Below, piece by piece: positions 54,260 through 62,010 of a DNA stretch of 64,000 bases. This DNA comes from Halobellus sp. MBLA0158 (GTDB lineage Archaea > Halobacteriota > Halobacteria > Halobacteriales > Haloferacaceae). The notes below the pieces were generated by a model. It was not told the origin of the DNA. It did not search any database and worked only from the letters and a program-made list of their open reading frames with translations. Position 1 is the stretch's first letter, and each line of letters begins with the position of its first letter. The position numbers and the translations under genes were made by a program. The stretch covers positions 1,550,001-1,614,000 of the forward strand of contig NZ_JBGNYA010000001.1 in assembly GCF_041477585.1 (NCBI RefSeq), written 5' to 3'.

Positions 54260-55813
54260 ATGATGGATCGTAGACTCAGGCTCGCCGGCGCGGCCGGGAT
54301 CGGGGGCGTCGTCGGCTCCTACGCGGTCGCCGGCTACTCCCGGCAGTTCGTCGTCGCGCCGATCGACGCCTTCGTCGTCCGATCGACCCCGGGTTCGCTC
54401 GTCGCGTTTATGATCACCAACGTCGGCGAGGAGGCGCATCTCCTCCACATCGGGCTCTCTGTGGCCCTCGCGGTCGGCGCGCTCGGTGCGGCCGGGGTGG
54501 CCGGATACGTCGGCGCGCAGCAGATCGGCCGAGCATCGCGGCTCGCGGCGCCGGTACTCGGCGGTGCCCTCGCCTGGGGCGTTGCGGCCGCGCTCACGGC
54601 CCGGCCGGTCTTGTCCCTCGGCGCGGCCGTCCCCGTGGCACTGCTCGTCGCCGTCGAGGCGTCGTCGCTGTCGACCGCGGAGGCGGCGAACCCCTCCGCG
54701 GGCCGGCGGATGCTGCTCTCGGAGGTCGGCTCGCTGGCGCTCGTCGCGCTCGCGGGGGCGCTCGGACTGCTCCGGACGCGGAGAGCGGAATCGACCCCCG
54801 CGGGACCGGAGTCCGACGTCGACACCCCCGCGACCGCGACGCCCGAGGAGATGCAGCAGGCGGACGCCGAGACGGCGACGGCCGAGGCGGACCTGACCGA
54901 GGTCGAGCGGCTCATAGCCGACGCCGAGTCGCAGTCGCTCGACTGGGCGGCCGACGGCCTCCCGGGGCTCGTGAGCGAGATCGGGGGGTTCTACAACGTC
55001 GACATCGCGCAGTTCGACCCCGAGGTCCCCTCCGAGGAGTGGTCGCTGACGTTCACCGGCGCGGTCGGCGAGGAGCGCACCGTCACGTTCGCGGAGCTGA
55101 CAGAGCGCCCGGTCGAACACCGCTACGTCACGCTCCGGTGCGTCGGCGAGAAGCTCAACGGCAAGAAGCTCGACACGGCGGTCTGGACCGGGACGCCGCT
55201 GAAGCCCATCCTGGAGGAGGTCGATCCGGGCGGCGCCTGCGGCTGTGCGATGCTCCGCGCCGAGGACGACTACTTCGTCCAGTTCCCGGTCGACGCGCTG
55301 GAGGACGCCTTCCTCGCGTGGGAGATGAACGGCCAGCCGCTCCCCAAGTCCCACGGCCATCCCGTGCGGGTGCTCGTGCCCGGCCACTGGGGCGAGACCA
55401 ACGTGAAGTGGGTCTCGGAGATCGAACTCCTCGAAGAGGAAGCAAACGGCTACTGGGAGCAGCGCGGCTGGCACGGCACCGGCCCCGTCAACACCGTGGC
55501 GAAACTGTGGAGCACGACGCGGCTGGACGGTGGAGAAATCGAGGTCGCCGGCCACGCCTACGCCGGGACGCGCGGCATCGAGCGCGTCGAGGTCTCGACC
55601 GACGGCGGCGAGACCTGGACCGACGCCGAGCTCTCGGAGCCGCTGCCCGGCGACGACGTCTGGCGGCAGTGGCGCCACGTCTACGCGCCGGAGTCGTCCC
55701 ACGAGGTCGTCGTCCGGGCGATCGACGGGACCGGCGCGGTCCAACCGAAAGAGGAGTCCGACGCCTACCCCAGCGGCTCGACCGGGTGGGTGTCGAAGCA
55801 GGTCGACGTGTGA
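54260..55813 (+). CDS. Membrane-anchored sulfite-oxidase-fold molybdopterin oxidoreductase
   Basis: 517 residues. The N-terminal third has four to five hydrophobic segments (about 5-190). After a Thr/Glu-rich linker comes a sulfite-oxidase-fold domain with the likely Mo-ligand Cys in TLRCVGEKLNGKK (about residue 294) and a C-terminal dimerisation domain (STDGGETW). The Mo domain should face outside. Its job could be oxidation of sulfite or reduction of an oxidised sulfur compound such as methionine sulfoxide. The Met-rich lipoprotein beside it fits the second idea loosely. Start could be 54260 or 54263. Confidence 0.86.
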   Translation: MMDRRLRLAGAAGIGGVVGSYAVAGYSRQFVVAPIDAFVVRSTPGSLVAFMITNVGEEAHLLHIGLSVALAVGALGAAGVAGYVGAQQIGRASRLAAPVLGGALAWGVAAALTARPVLSLGAAVPVALLVAVEASSLSTAEAANPSAGRRMLLSEVGSLALVALAGALGLLRTRRAESTPAGPESDVDTPATATPEEMQQADAETATAEADLTEVERLIADAESQSLDWAADGLPGLVSEIGGFYNVDIAQFDPEVPSEEWSLTFTGAVGEERTVTFAELTERPVEHRYVTLRCVGEKLNGKKLDTAVWTGTPLKPILEEVDPGGACGCAMLRAEDDYFVQFPVDALEDAFLAWEMNGQPLPKSHGHPVRVLVPGHWGETNVKWVSEIELLEEEANGYWEQRGWHGTGPVNTVAKLWSTTRLDGGEIEVAGHAYAGTRGIERVEVSTDGGETWTDAELSEPLPGDDVWRQWRHVYAPESSHEVVVRAIDGTGAVQPKEESDAYPSGSTGWVSKQVDV

Positions 55814-55891
55814 GCGGGCGTCCGGTCGCGGAGGCGGATCGACTCACCGGGACACCTTTACACGAACGGTCTGAATGTCACCCGAATCGCG

Positions 55892-56227
55892 ATGGAGAAG
55901 GCACTCTGGTACCTGCTGGCGGGCACGCGCGGCGGCGCCAACCGGGCGCGGATCATCCGGCTGCTCGACGACCGCCCGCGGAACGCCAATCAGCTCGCCG
56001 ACCTCCTCGACGTGGACTACAACACCGTGCGGCACCACCTCGATATGCTCGTCGACCACGACGTCGTCGAGCCCGGCGGCGAGGACTACGGCGAGCTGTA
56101 CTTCCTCACGGACCGCTTCGAGGCCAACCGGGACGCCTTCGGACGCATCGTCGAGAAGGCGGCGCTCGATACGGACGCCGACACGGATGCGGATACGGAC
56201 GCGAACACGGAGGACGAGACAGAATGA
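55892..56227 (+). CDS. ArsR-like winged-helix regulator
   Basis: 111 residues. A winged helix-turn-helix spans about 12-85 (RIIRLLDDRPRNANQLADLL, then NTVRHHLDMLVDHDVV) and ends in an Asp/Thr repeat tail (DTDADTDADTDAN). This kind is widespread in haloarchaea as a one-domain repressor-type protein. No metal-binding Cys seen, so not a classic metal sensor. It follows the molybdoenzyme and is joined through a tiny ORF to a membrane protein gene, so it may regulate this locus. Confidence 0.87.
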   Translation: MEKALWYLLAGTRGGANRARIIRLLDDRPRNANQLADLLDVDYNTVRHHLDMLVDHDVVEPGGEDYGELYFLTDRFEANRDAFGRIVEKAALDTDADTDADTDANTEDETE

Positions 56228-56289
56228 CTCCCACGACTGACCCGCGCGCACCGATCGCAGACGTTCGCTCTCGCGGAGGCGACCGATGA
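56224..56289 (+). CDS. 21-codon bridging ORF
   Basis: A 21-residue frame (MTPTTDPRAPIADVRSRGGDR) starts within the ArsR-like gene stop and its stop overlaps the next ATG, giving ATGA junctions on both sides. A GGAGG run ends about 6 nt before the membrane protein start. It may serve translational coupling rather than make a useful peptide. Chance is not excluded. Confidence 0.35.
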   Translation: MTPTTDPRAPIADVRSRGGDR

Positions 56290-56576
56290 CGCCGTTCCTG
56301 AGCGTCGCGGCCGCGCTCTCGGCGCTGAACGTCCTGCTCCTCGTCGCCCTGGGCGTCGTCTGGGCCCGGAACTACCGGGCGTTCCGGACGCCGCTCACCC
56401 TCGGACTGCTCGGCTTCGCCGTGGTGCTCGCGATCGAGAACCTCGTCGCGCTGTCGTTCTTCTTCAGTATGGGGATGCTCTACACCGGCTCGGCGGCCGC
56501 CCAGCAGGCGGTCTTGGCGATGCGCGCCCTCCAGTTCGTCGCGATCCTCTTCCTGACGATCGTCTCGATGCGGTAG
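56286..56576 (+). CDS. Three-helix membrane protein of unknown function
   Basis: 96 residues with three hydrophobic segments (about 5-27, 36-60 and 72-94) separated by short charged loops (WARNYRAFRTP). No domain recognised. Its start overlaps the bridging ORF and a Shine-Dalgarno-like GGAGG precedes it, so it is probably expressed from the ArsR-like operon. Transducing or anchoring roles for the regulator are possible. Confidence 0.68.
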   Translation: MTPFLSVAAALSALNVLLLVALGVVWARNYRAFRTPLTLGLLGFAVVLAIENLVALSFFFSMGMLYTGSAAAQQAVLAMRALQFVAILFLTIVSMR

Positions 56577-56598
56577 CCGGCGGGGTCGGAACGGCGAC

Positions 56599-57255
56599 CT
56601 ACGCCGACCGCGCGCGCTCGATCGCCTCGCGGAAGGACGCGGCGCGCTCGCGGATCGCCCCGTACTCCTCGGCGGCGACCGCCTCGCCGTCGACGAGGGA
56701 ACTCCCGACGCCGACGCCCGCGGCGCCCGCCTCGATGAAGTCCGCGACGTTGTCGAGGTCGACCCCGCCGGTCGGGACCAGCGGGAGTTGGTCGAGTGGG
56801 CCGCGGATGCTCCGGACGTGCCCGGGGCCGAGAGTCGACGCGGGGAAGATCTTCAGGAGGTCGGCGCCCGCCTCGTAGGCGGTGAGCGCCTCGGTCGGCG
56901 TCATCACGCCCGGCGCCACAACCGCGCCGTAGCGGTTGCACGCCTCGACGACCCCGCGGTCGAAACTCGGCGTGACGACGAACTCCGCGCCCGCGCGGAG
57001 CGCGGCCACGGCCGTCTCGCTGTCGAGGACGGTCCCGGCGCCGACGAGCACCTCCGAGCGGTCGAAGACGTCGCTGAGGCGGGAGATCGTGTCGAGCGCG
57101 CCGTCGGTGTCGGCGGTGACTTCCACGACGTCGACGCCGCCGGCCGCGAGCGCCTCGACCACGTCGATCGTCTTCGCCTCGGGGACGCCGCGGAGGATCC
57201 CGACGATCCCCGTCTCTCGGATCCGACCCAAATCCGCGTGTCGCTTTCTGCTCAT
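56599..57255 (-). CDS. KDPG/KDPGal-type 2-keto-3-deoxy-sugar-acid aldolase
   Basis: 218 residues of the class I Eda/DgoA aldolase family. Seen are VEVTADTDGA (region of the catalytic Glu), VGAGTV, and the Schiff-base Lys in LLKIFPAS, then PTGGVDLDN for phosphate binding. It cleaves 2-keto-3-deoxy-6-phospho-gluconate or -galactonate into pyruvate and glyceraldehyde 3-phosphate. Divergent from galactonate dehydratase, which argues for the galactonate form. A kinase for the keto-deoxy acid is not visible in the window. Confidence 0.88.
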   Translation of the reverse strand: MSRKRHADLGRIRETGIVGILRGVPEAKTIDVVEALAAGGVDVVEVTADTDGALDTISRLSDVFDRSEVLVGAGTVLDSETAVAALRAGAEFVVTPSFDRGVVEACNRYGAVVAPGVMTPTEALTAYEAGADLLKIFPASTLGPGHVRSIRGPLDQLPLVPTGGVDLDNVADFIEAGAAGVGVGSSLVDGEAVAAEEYGAIRERAASFREAIERARSA

Positions 57256-57326
57256 ACTCGTCTCTGACCGCTCGCGGCCATAAATCGTCCGACGGGCGGT
57301 CGCTCCGTCTCGGAGCGACAGTGCAG

Positions 57327-57336
57327 ATATTTTTGT
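57327..57336 (+). promoter_or_regulatory. TATA-like box of the dgoD transcript
   Basis: ATATTTTTGT lies 23-32 bp before an ATG at 57359, not before the dgoD ATG at 57436. A leaderless message would thus begin at the short upstream ORF. Confidence 0.5.
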
Positions 57337-57358
57337 ACACGCGTCCGAGTTACGAACT

Positions 57359-57436
57359 ATGGCACCGTCACTCCGTCCGTCCGGATCGGCCGCGTCCCGG
57401 ACCGCAGAGACCGCTCTCCCGGGGGCGATCGCGTGA
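57359..57436 (+). CDS. 25-codon leader ORF upstream of dgoD
   Basis: The frame encodes 25 residues (Ser/Ala/Pro/Arg-rich, no membrane segment) and its TGA overlaps the dgoD ATG (TGATG). The TATA-like box is placed for its ATG, and a GGGGG run about 11 nt before dgoD could serve as ribosome site. A coupling or leader role is inferred. Confidence 0.45.
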   Translation: MAPSLRPSGSAASRTAETALPGAIA

Positions 57437-58584
57437 TGCGGCTCGTCGACTACGACCTCTACCGCGTGCCGCCGCGCTGGCTCTTTCTCCGATTGGAGAC
57501 CAGCGACGGCCGCGTCGGCTGGGGCGAGCCGGTCGTCGAGGGCCGCGCGCGGACCGTCGAGACCGCCGTCGAAGAACTGCTCGATACGTATCTCGTCGGC
57601 GAGGATCCGACGCCGATCGAAGACCACTGGCAGACGATGTACCGCGGCGGCTTCTACCGCGGCGGCCCGGTGTTGATGTCCGCCATCGCCGGGATCGACC
57701 AGGCGCTGTGGGACCTCAAGGGCAAGCAGTTCGGCGCGCCGGTCTACGAACTGCTCGGCGGCCGCGCCCGCGACCGCGTGCGGGTCTACCAGTGGGTCGG
57801 CGGCGACCGCCCCGCCGGCGTCGCGGAGGCCGCCCGCGAGAAGGTCGACCAGGGGTTCACCGCGCTCAAGATGAACGCGACGCCGGAGCTCCGGCGGGTC
57901 GACGCGCCCGAGGCCGTCGACGCCGCGCGCGAGCGCCTGGCGGCCGTCCGCGAGGCCGTCGGCAGCGAGGTCGATATCGGCGTCGACTTCCACGGCCGCG
58001 TCTCGAAGCCGATGGCAAAGCGCCTCACGGCGGCGCTGGAACCCCACGAGCCGATGTTCGTCGAAGAGCCCGTGCTGCCGGAGCACAACGACTGGCTCCC
58101 GGAGCTGGCCGCGAGCACGACGGTCCCGATCGCGACCGGCGAGCGGATGTACTCCCGCTGGGACTTCAAGGAGGTCTTCGAGAGCGGCGCCGTCGACGTG
58201 ATCCAGCCGGACCTCTCCCACGCCGGCGGGATCACCGAGGTGAAGAAGACCGCCGCGATGGCCGAGGCCTACGACGTCGCCGTGGCCCCGCACTGTCCCC
58301 TCGGGCCGATCGCGCTCGCCTCCTGCGTCCAGGTCGACGCCTGCTCGCCGAACGCGCTCATCCAGGAGCAGAGCCTCGACATCCACTACAACGAGGAGAG
58401 CGACGTGCTGGACTACCTCGCGGACCCCTCGGTCTTCGAGTACGACGAGGGCTACGTCGAACTGCCGACCGGGCCCGGACTGGGCATCGAAATCGACGAG
58501 GCGCACGTCCGCGACGTCGCCGGCGACACCGACTGGCACAACCCCGTCTGGCGCCACGACGACGGGAGCGTCGCGGAGTGGTGA
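57436..58584 (+). CDS. dgoD: D-galactonate dehydratase (enolase superfamily)
   Basis: 382 residues, the same length as E. coli DgoD as I recall it. Extended likeness includes PPRWLFL, GWGEPVVEGRARTVE, FYRGGPVLMSAIAGIDQALWDLKG, DFHGRVSKPMAKRL, the metal-site EEPVLPEHN, and HCPLGPIALAS. The C-terminus, ...NPVWRHDDGSVAEW, is DgoD-like. It dehydrates D-galactonate to 2-keto-3-deoxygalactonate in the De Ley-Doudoroff route. The ATG at 57436 is preferred over the GTG at 57433 because it fits family length. The next gene starts 1 bp after its stop. Confidence 0.93.
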   Translation: MRLVDYDLYRVPPRWLFLRLETSDGRVGWGEPVVEGRARTVETAVEELLDTYLVGEDPTPIEDHWQTMYRGGFYRGGPVLMSAIAGIDQALWDLKGKQFGAPVYELLGGRARDRVRVYQWVGGDRPAGVAEAAREKVDQGFTALKMNATPELRRVDAPEAVDAARERLAAVREAVGSEVDIGVDFHGRVSKPMAKRLTAALEPHEPMFVEEPVLPEHNDWLPELAASTTVPIATGERMYSRWDFKEVFESGAVDVIQPDLSHAGGITEVKKTAAMAEAYDVAVAPHCPLGPIALASCVQVDACSPNALIQEQSLDIHYNEESDVLDYLADPSVFEYDEGYVELPTGPGLGIEIDEAHVRDVAGDTDWHNPVWRHDDGSVAEW

Positions 58585-58585
58585 G

Positions 58586-59380
58586 ATGCCGGGAGACAGA
58601 TTCGACGGCCGCGTCGCGGTCGTCACCGGCTCCACCCGCGGGATCGGCGCGGGGATCGCACGGCGACTCGCCGACGAGGGCGCCCGCGTGGTCGTCACCG
58701 GGCGGACGCGCGAGGCCGGCGAGGCCACCGTCGCCGAGATAGAGGACGCTGGCGGCGCGGCGACCTTCGTCCGCGCGGATATGCGCGACCCCGACGACAT
58801 CGAGGCGCTGTTCGAGGCGACCGTCGCGGAGTACGGCCGGCTCGACGTCCTCGTGAACAACGCGGGGGTCGAGACCGAGACCGGGATCGAAGACGCGACG
58901 ATGAATGATTGGGAACTCGTCGTCGAGACCGACTTCCGGGCGTTCTGGCTGTGTGCGAGGGCCGCGGCCGAGCGGATCGACTCGGGTGCGATCGTCAACG
59001 TCTCCTCGAACCACGCGTTCCTGACGATGCCCGAGATGTTCCCGTACAACGCCGTGAAGGCCGGCATCAACGGAATGACCCGGGCGATGGCGCTCGACCT
59101 GGGGCCCCACATCCGCGTCAACACGGTGAACCCCGGCTGGATCGCCATCGAGCGGACGCTCTCGGCGATGGACGACGAGCGGCGCCGCGAGATCGAGTCG
59201 ATCCACCCGGTCGGGCGGCTGGGGACGCCCGAGGACGTCGCGAGCGCGGTCGCGTTCCTCGCCAGCGACGAGGCGGGCTTCGTGACCGGCGCGAACCTCC
59301 TCGTCGACGGCGGCCGGACGGCCGTGATGCAGGACGACACGCTGCCGGACTATCGGGCGCGGCGGGACGATCGGGAGTGA
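58586..59380 (+). CDS. SDR oxidoreductase (candidate sugar 1-dehydrogenase)
   Basis: 264 residues. The NAD(P) motif GSTRGIGAGIA is near residue 16, NNAGVETET near 91, the catalytic Ser in NVSSNHAF and Tyr/Lys in YNAVKAG. It begins 1 bp after dgoD, so it is in the same operon. A galactose/aldose 1-dehydrogenase making the lactone upstream of galactonate is the simplest reading; a keto-acid reductase is possible. Classical SDR length and no targeting signal, thus cytoplasmic. Confidence 0.88.
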   Translation: MPGDRFDGRVAVVTGSTRGIGAGIARRLADEGARVVVTGRTREAGEATVAEIEDAGGAATFVRADMRDPDDIEALFEATVAEYGRLDVLVNNAGVETETGIEDATMNDWELVVETDFRAFWLCARAAAERIDSGAIVNVSSNHAFLTMPEMFPYNAVKAGINGMTRAMALDLGPHIRVNTVNPGWIAIERTLSAMDDERRREIESIHPVGRLGTPEDVASAVAFLASDEAGFVTGANLLVDGGRTAVMQDDTLPDYRARRDDRE

Positions 59381-59444
59381 GCCAGGGTCGGCTCGCGCCG
59401 CCACGGGCCCGTACCTATATGCTCGTGCCATCCGGACCGAGATT

Positions 59445-60713
59445 ATGCGACGACGGACGTTTCTCGCGCTCGGGGTCGGAGCCGGGGGATCGCTCGCGGG
59501 CTGTCTGTCCGAATCGGGGCCGGAGTCGGAGACGGCACCGTCCCCCGAACAGGCGACGGCCTCGGCGACCGGCGGGACACCGACTGCGACTGCGTCGGCC
59601 GACGAGCCGGCGACGCCCCGGGAGAACCCCGAGACGATCTTCGTGAGCCCGGACGGCTCCGATCGGAACGTCGGCACCCGGGACGAACCCGTCGGGCGGT
59701 TACAGACCGCGATCGACGCGGCGCTCCCCGGGCAGACCGTCTACGCTCTCCCCGGCGAATACGGCAGTGGAACGTCGGTTCGAACCGCTCGGGCCGGGAC
59801 GGCGTCCGCTCCGATCACGATCACGGGCCCGCCGGAGGCGGTCTATCGCTCGCGACAGCCCTTCGAGATCAACCACGATCACGTCCATCTGACCGGGCTG
59901 ACGTTCGACGGGCTGTACGACCCCTCGCGCCCCGAAGACCCCGATGCGTACGCCGAATCCCAACTCCAGGTGAACGAGACGTTCTACGAGCGGATCAAGA
60001 GCGGCGAGCGTCCCGACCGGCCGGTCGAAGACGACGAGTACCTCACGGGCGCGGTGGTCAAACCCCACGCCGTCGGCAACTGCCGCGCGGATCTGATCAA
60101 GGTCCACTGGTCGGAGAACGTGGAAGTCGGCGAGTTCCGAGTCCACGGCCCCGCGGGCGTGAAGTACCTCCTCGGCGACGCGGACAGCCACAACGGCGAG
60201 ATCGTCTACGTCGGCAACCCCCCGGGCAAGGGCTACCCCGAAGACGAGACGAACAACGTCCACATCCACCACATCGACGCGAGCGCGGGCCACGGACACG
60301 CTGAGATGGTGGATCTGAAGCCGGGGACGCACCACTGCACCGTGGAGTACTGCACGTCGGCCGGCGGTGGCCTGACTGCCGACGAGACCACGCCGGTCGT
60401 GATCAGTCACAACGGTCACCACAACGTCGTCCGCTGGAACGAGATCTACGGCTGCGCGATGGCGGTTGAGTTCGACGCGGGCTATCCCGAACAGAGCTAC
60501 GAGAACGACCTCTACGGCAACTACTTCCACGACTTCACCGACGTCGCGCTGGGGTTCGAGGACCGAGAGAAGGTCAGTCTGGACGATCAGAGACACGTCT
60601 GCGGGAACCGCGTCGAACCCGACCGGGGACAGCCGCTCACCGCCGAGTGCCGTGGGGACCTCCCCGAGGGATCAGGGGTCGGACACACGGGGGGCGACAG
60701 TCCGTGGGCGTGA
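59445..60713 (+). CDS. Tat lipoprotein with right-handed beta-helix
   Basis: 422 residues. The Tat signal RRRTF starts at Arg2 and the lipobox Cys is at about residue 20 (LAGC). After a Thr/Ala/Pro linker a DUF1565-like segment (IFVSPDGSDRNVGTRDEP) opens a parallel beta-helix of pectate-lyase type, rich in His (NVHIHHIDASAGHGHAE). Such proteins bind or cleave acidic polysaccharides. Outside the cell next to galactonate genes, it may release or bind a galactose- or uronate-containing polymer. Catalytic residues cannot be assigned. Confidence 0.82.
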   Translation: MRRRTFLALGVGAGGSLAGCLSESGPESETAPSPEQATASATGGTPTATASADEPATPRENPETIFVSPDGSDRNVGTRDEPVGRLQTAIDAALPGQTVYALPGEYGSGTSVRTARAGTASAPITITGPPEAVYRSRQPFEINHDHVHLTGLTFDGLYDPSRPEDPDAYAESQLQVNETFYERIKSGERPDRPVEDDEYLTGAVVKPHAVGNCRADLIKVHWSENVEVGEFRVHGPAGVKYLLGDADSHNGEIVYVGNPPGKGYPEDETNNVHIHHIDASAGHGHAEMVDLKPGTHHCTVEYCTSAGGGLTADETTPVVISHNGHHNVVRWNEIYGCAMAVEFDAGYPEQSYENDLYGNYFHDFTDVALGFEDREKVSLDDQRHVCGNRVEPDRGQPLTAECRGDLPEGSGVGHTGGDSPWA

Positions 60714-60797
60714 TCGACGGCGACCTGGGATCGTCCCACGCCTCGGATCCCGCTCGCGACCCGAACAGGTAAGCGTCGCTTCTGCGAACGCCGACCT

Positions 60798-61859
60798 ATG
60801 ACAGCGGAGGATCGAATGACGGTGCTGGAAAAGCGCGATCCGCGGCCGGGAATGACGCTCGCGGAGCGACCGGTCCCGACGCCCGGCGCGGGCGAGGTCC
60901 GGATCGCGGTGGAGTCGGTCGGCATCGACGGCGGCGTCGAGGCGCCGTTCTACCGCTGGGCGGAGTCGTTCCACCGCTACGAACCGCACCTCCCGCAGGT
61001 GTTCGGCCACGAGTTCGCGGGCGTCGTCGACGCCGTCGGCCCGGGCGTCGAGGACTGGACGGGGGGCGAGCGCGTCGCGGTCGAGCCCCGAATCTCCTGC
61101 GGGCGCTGCCGCAACTGCCGCGAGGGGCGGGAGAACCTCTGTACGACCGAGACCGGCTTCTCGCCGCACGGCCGGAAGTCGATCGGTATCGACACGGAGG
61201 TCCAGGGCGCGCTCGCGGAGTACGTGACCGTCCCGGCGCGGAACCTCTACCGACTCCCCGAGGGCCTCTCCTTCGACGAGGGCGTGTTCCTCGAACTGCT
61301 CGCCATCGGCGTCCACGGTCTCGACGTCTCCGCCTTCGCGGCCGGCGACCGCGTCGCGATCACCGGGCCGGGATCGGCGGGCCTGAGCGCACTCATCGCC
61401 GCCGTCGAGGCGGGCGCGAGCGAGGTCGTGATGATCGGTGCGGCAGCCGACGAGGGGACGCGGCTCCCGATCGCCCGCGAGATGGGCGCGGCCGCGACCC
61501 GCACGGTCGGGGAGGGGCCCCTCGACGAGCCGGTCGACGTCTTCGTCGAGGCGTCCGGCCACGAGTCCGCGCTCCGGCTCGCGGAGTCGAGCCTCCGTCC
61601 CGGCGGCGAGCTCGTCCAGATCGGCGTGTACCACGGCGCCGACCGGGTGCCGGTCGACCTCAACGGCCTCGTGAACGAGGAGATCGCGGTCCGGACGGTC
61701 AACGCCCGCCGGGCGACCGACTGGCACCGCACGCTCTCGATCGCGCCGTCTGTCGACCTCGCGCCGGTCGTCGGGCCCGCGTTCGACCTGACCGACTACG
61801 AGGCCGCCTTCGAGGCCGAGGCCGACAGAGCGGGCGTGAAGGTCGTGTTGCATCCCTGA
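60798..61859 (+). CDS. Zinc-dependent medium-chain dehydrogenase (glucose-dehydrogenase-like)
   Basis: 353 residues. It has a GroES-like catalytic domain with GHEFAGVV, a structural zinc cluster of four Cys (CGRCRNCREGRENLC) and the NAD(P) motif GPGSAGLSAL. At the catalytic zinc, the usual Cys of GICGTD is Asp (VGIDGGV). The same change is known in haloarchaeal glucose dehydrogenase. It may therefore be an aldose or polyol dehydrogenase of this sugar cluster. ATG 60798 or an in-frame ATG at 60816 could be the start. Confidence 0.87.
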   Translation: MTAEDRMTVLEKRDPRPGMTLAERPVPTPGAGEVRIAVESVGIDGGVEAPFYRWAESFHRYEPHLPQVFGHEFAGVVDAVGPGVEDWTGGERVAVEPRISCGRCRNCREGRENLCTTETGFSPHGRKSIGIDTEVQGALAEYVTVPARNLYRLPEGLSFDEGVFLELLAIGVHGLDVSAFAAGDRVAITGPGSAGLSALIAAVEAGASEVVMIGAAADEGTRLPIAREMGAAATRTVGEGPLDEPVDVFVEASGHESALRLAESSLRPGGELVQIGVYHGADRVPVDLNGLVNEEIAVRTVNARRATDWHRTLSIAPSVDLAPVVGPAFDLTDYEAAFEAEADRAGVKVVLHP

Positions 61860-62010
61860 CCGGATCGACTGGGACGCCGGCCCCAGTAAGTCCCGGCGGG
61901 GGCGACCGTCCATCGCAGGACGGGACCACACCGAACGCCACCGACGACCCCGCTCCCGCGCTGCGGTCCGCGGTGGGTACCTTCTTGACGCTCCATCGCC
62001 TCCGGCCGGT

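Noticed and set aside
57433-57435. GTG as the start of galactonate dehydratase
   Set aside because: The adjacent ATG at 57436 gives the exact family length and the TGATG overlap with the leader ORF.
56599-59340. Very long minus-strand frame (913 codons) including the aldolase
   Set aside because: Only the last 218 codons match the KDPG-type aldolase; the rest is antisense to dgoD and the SDR gene.
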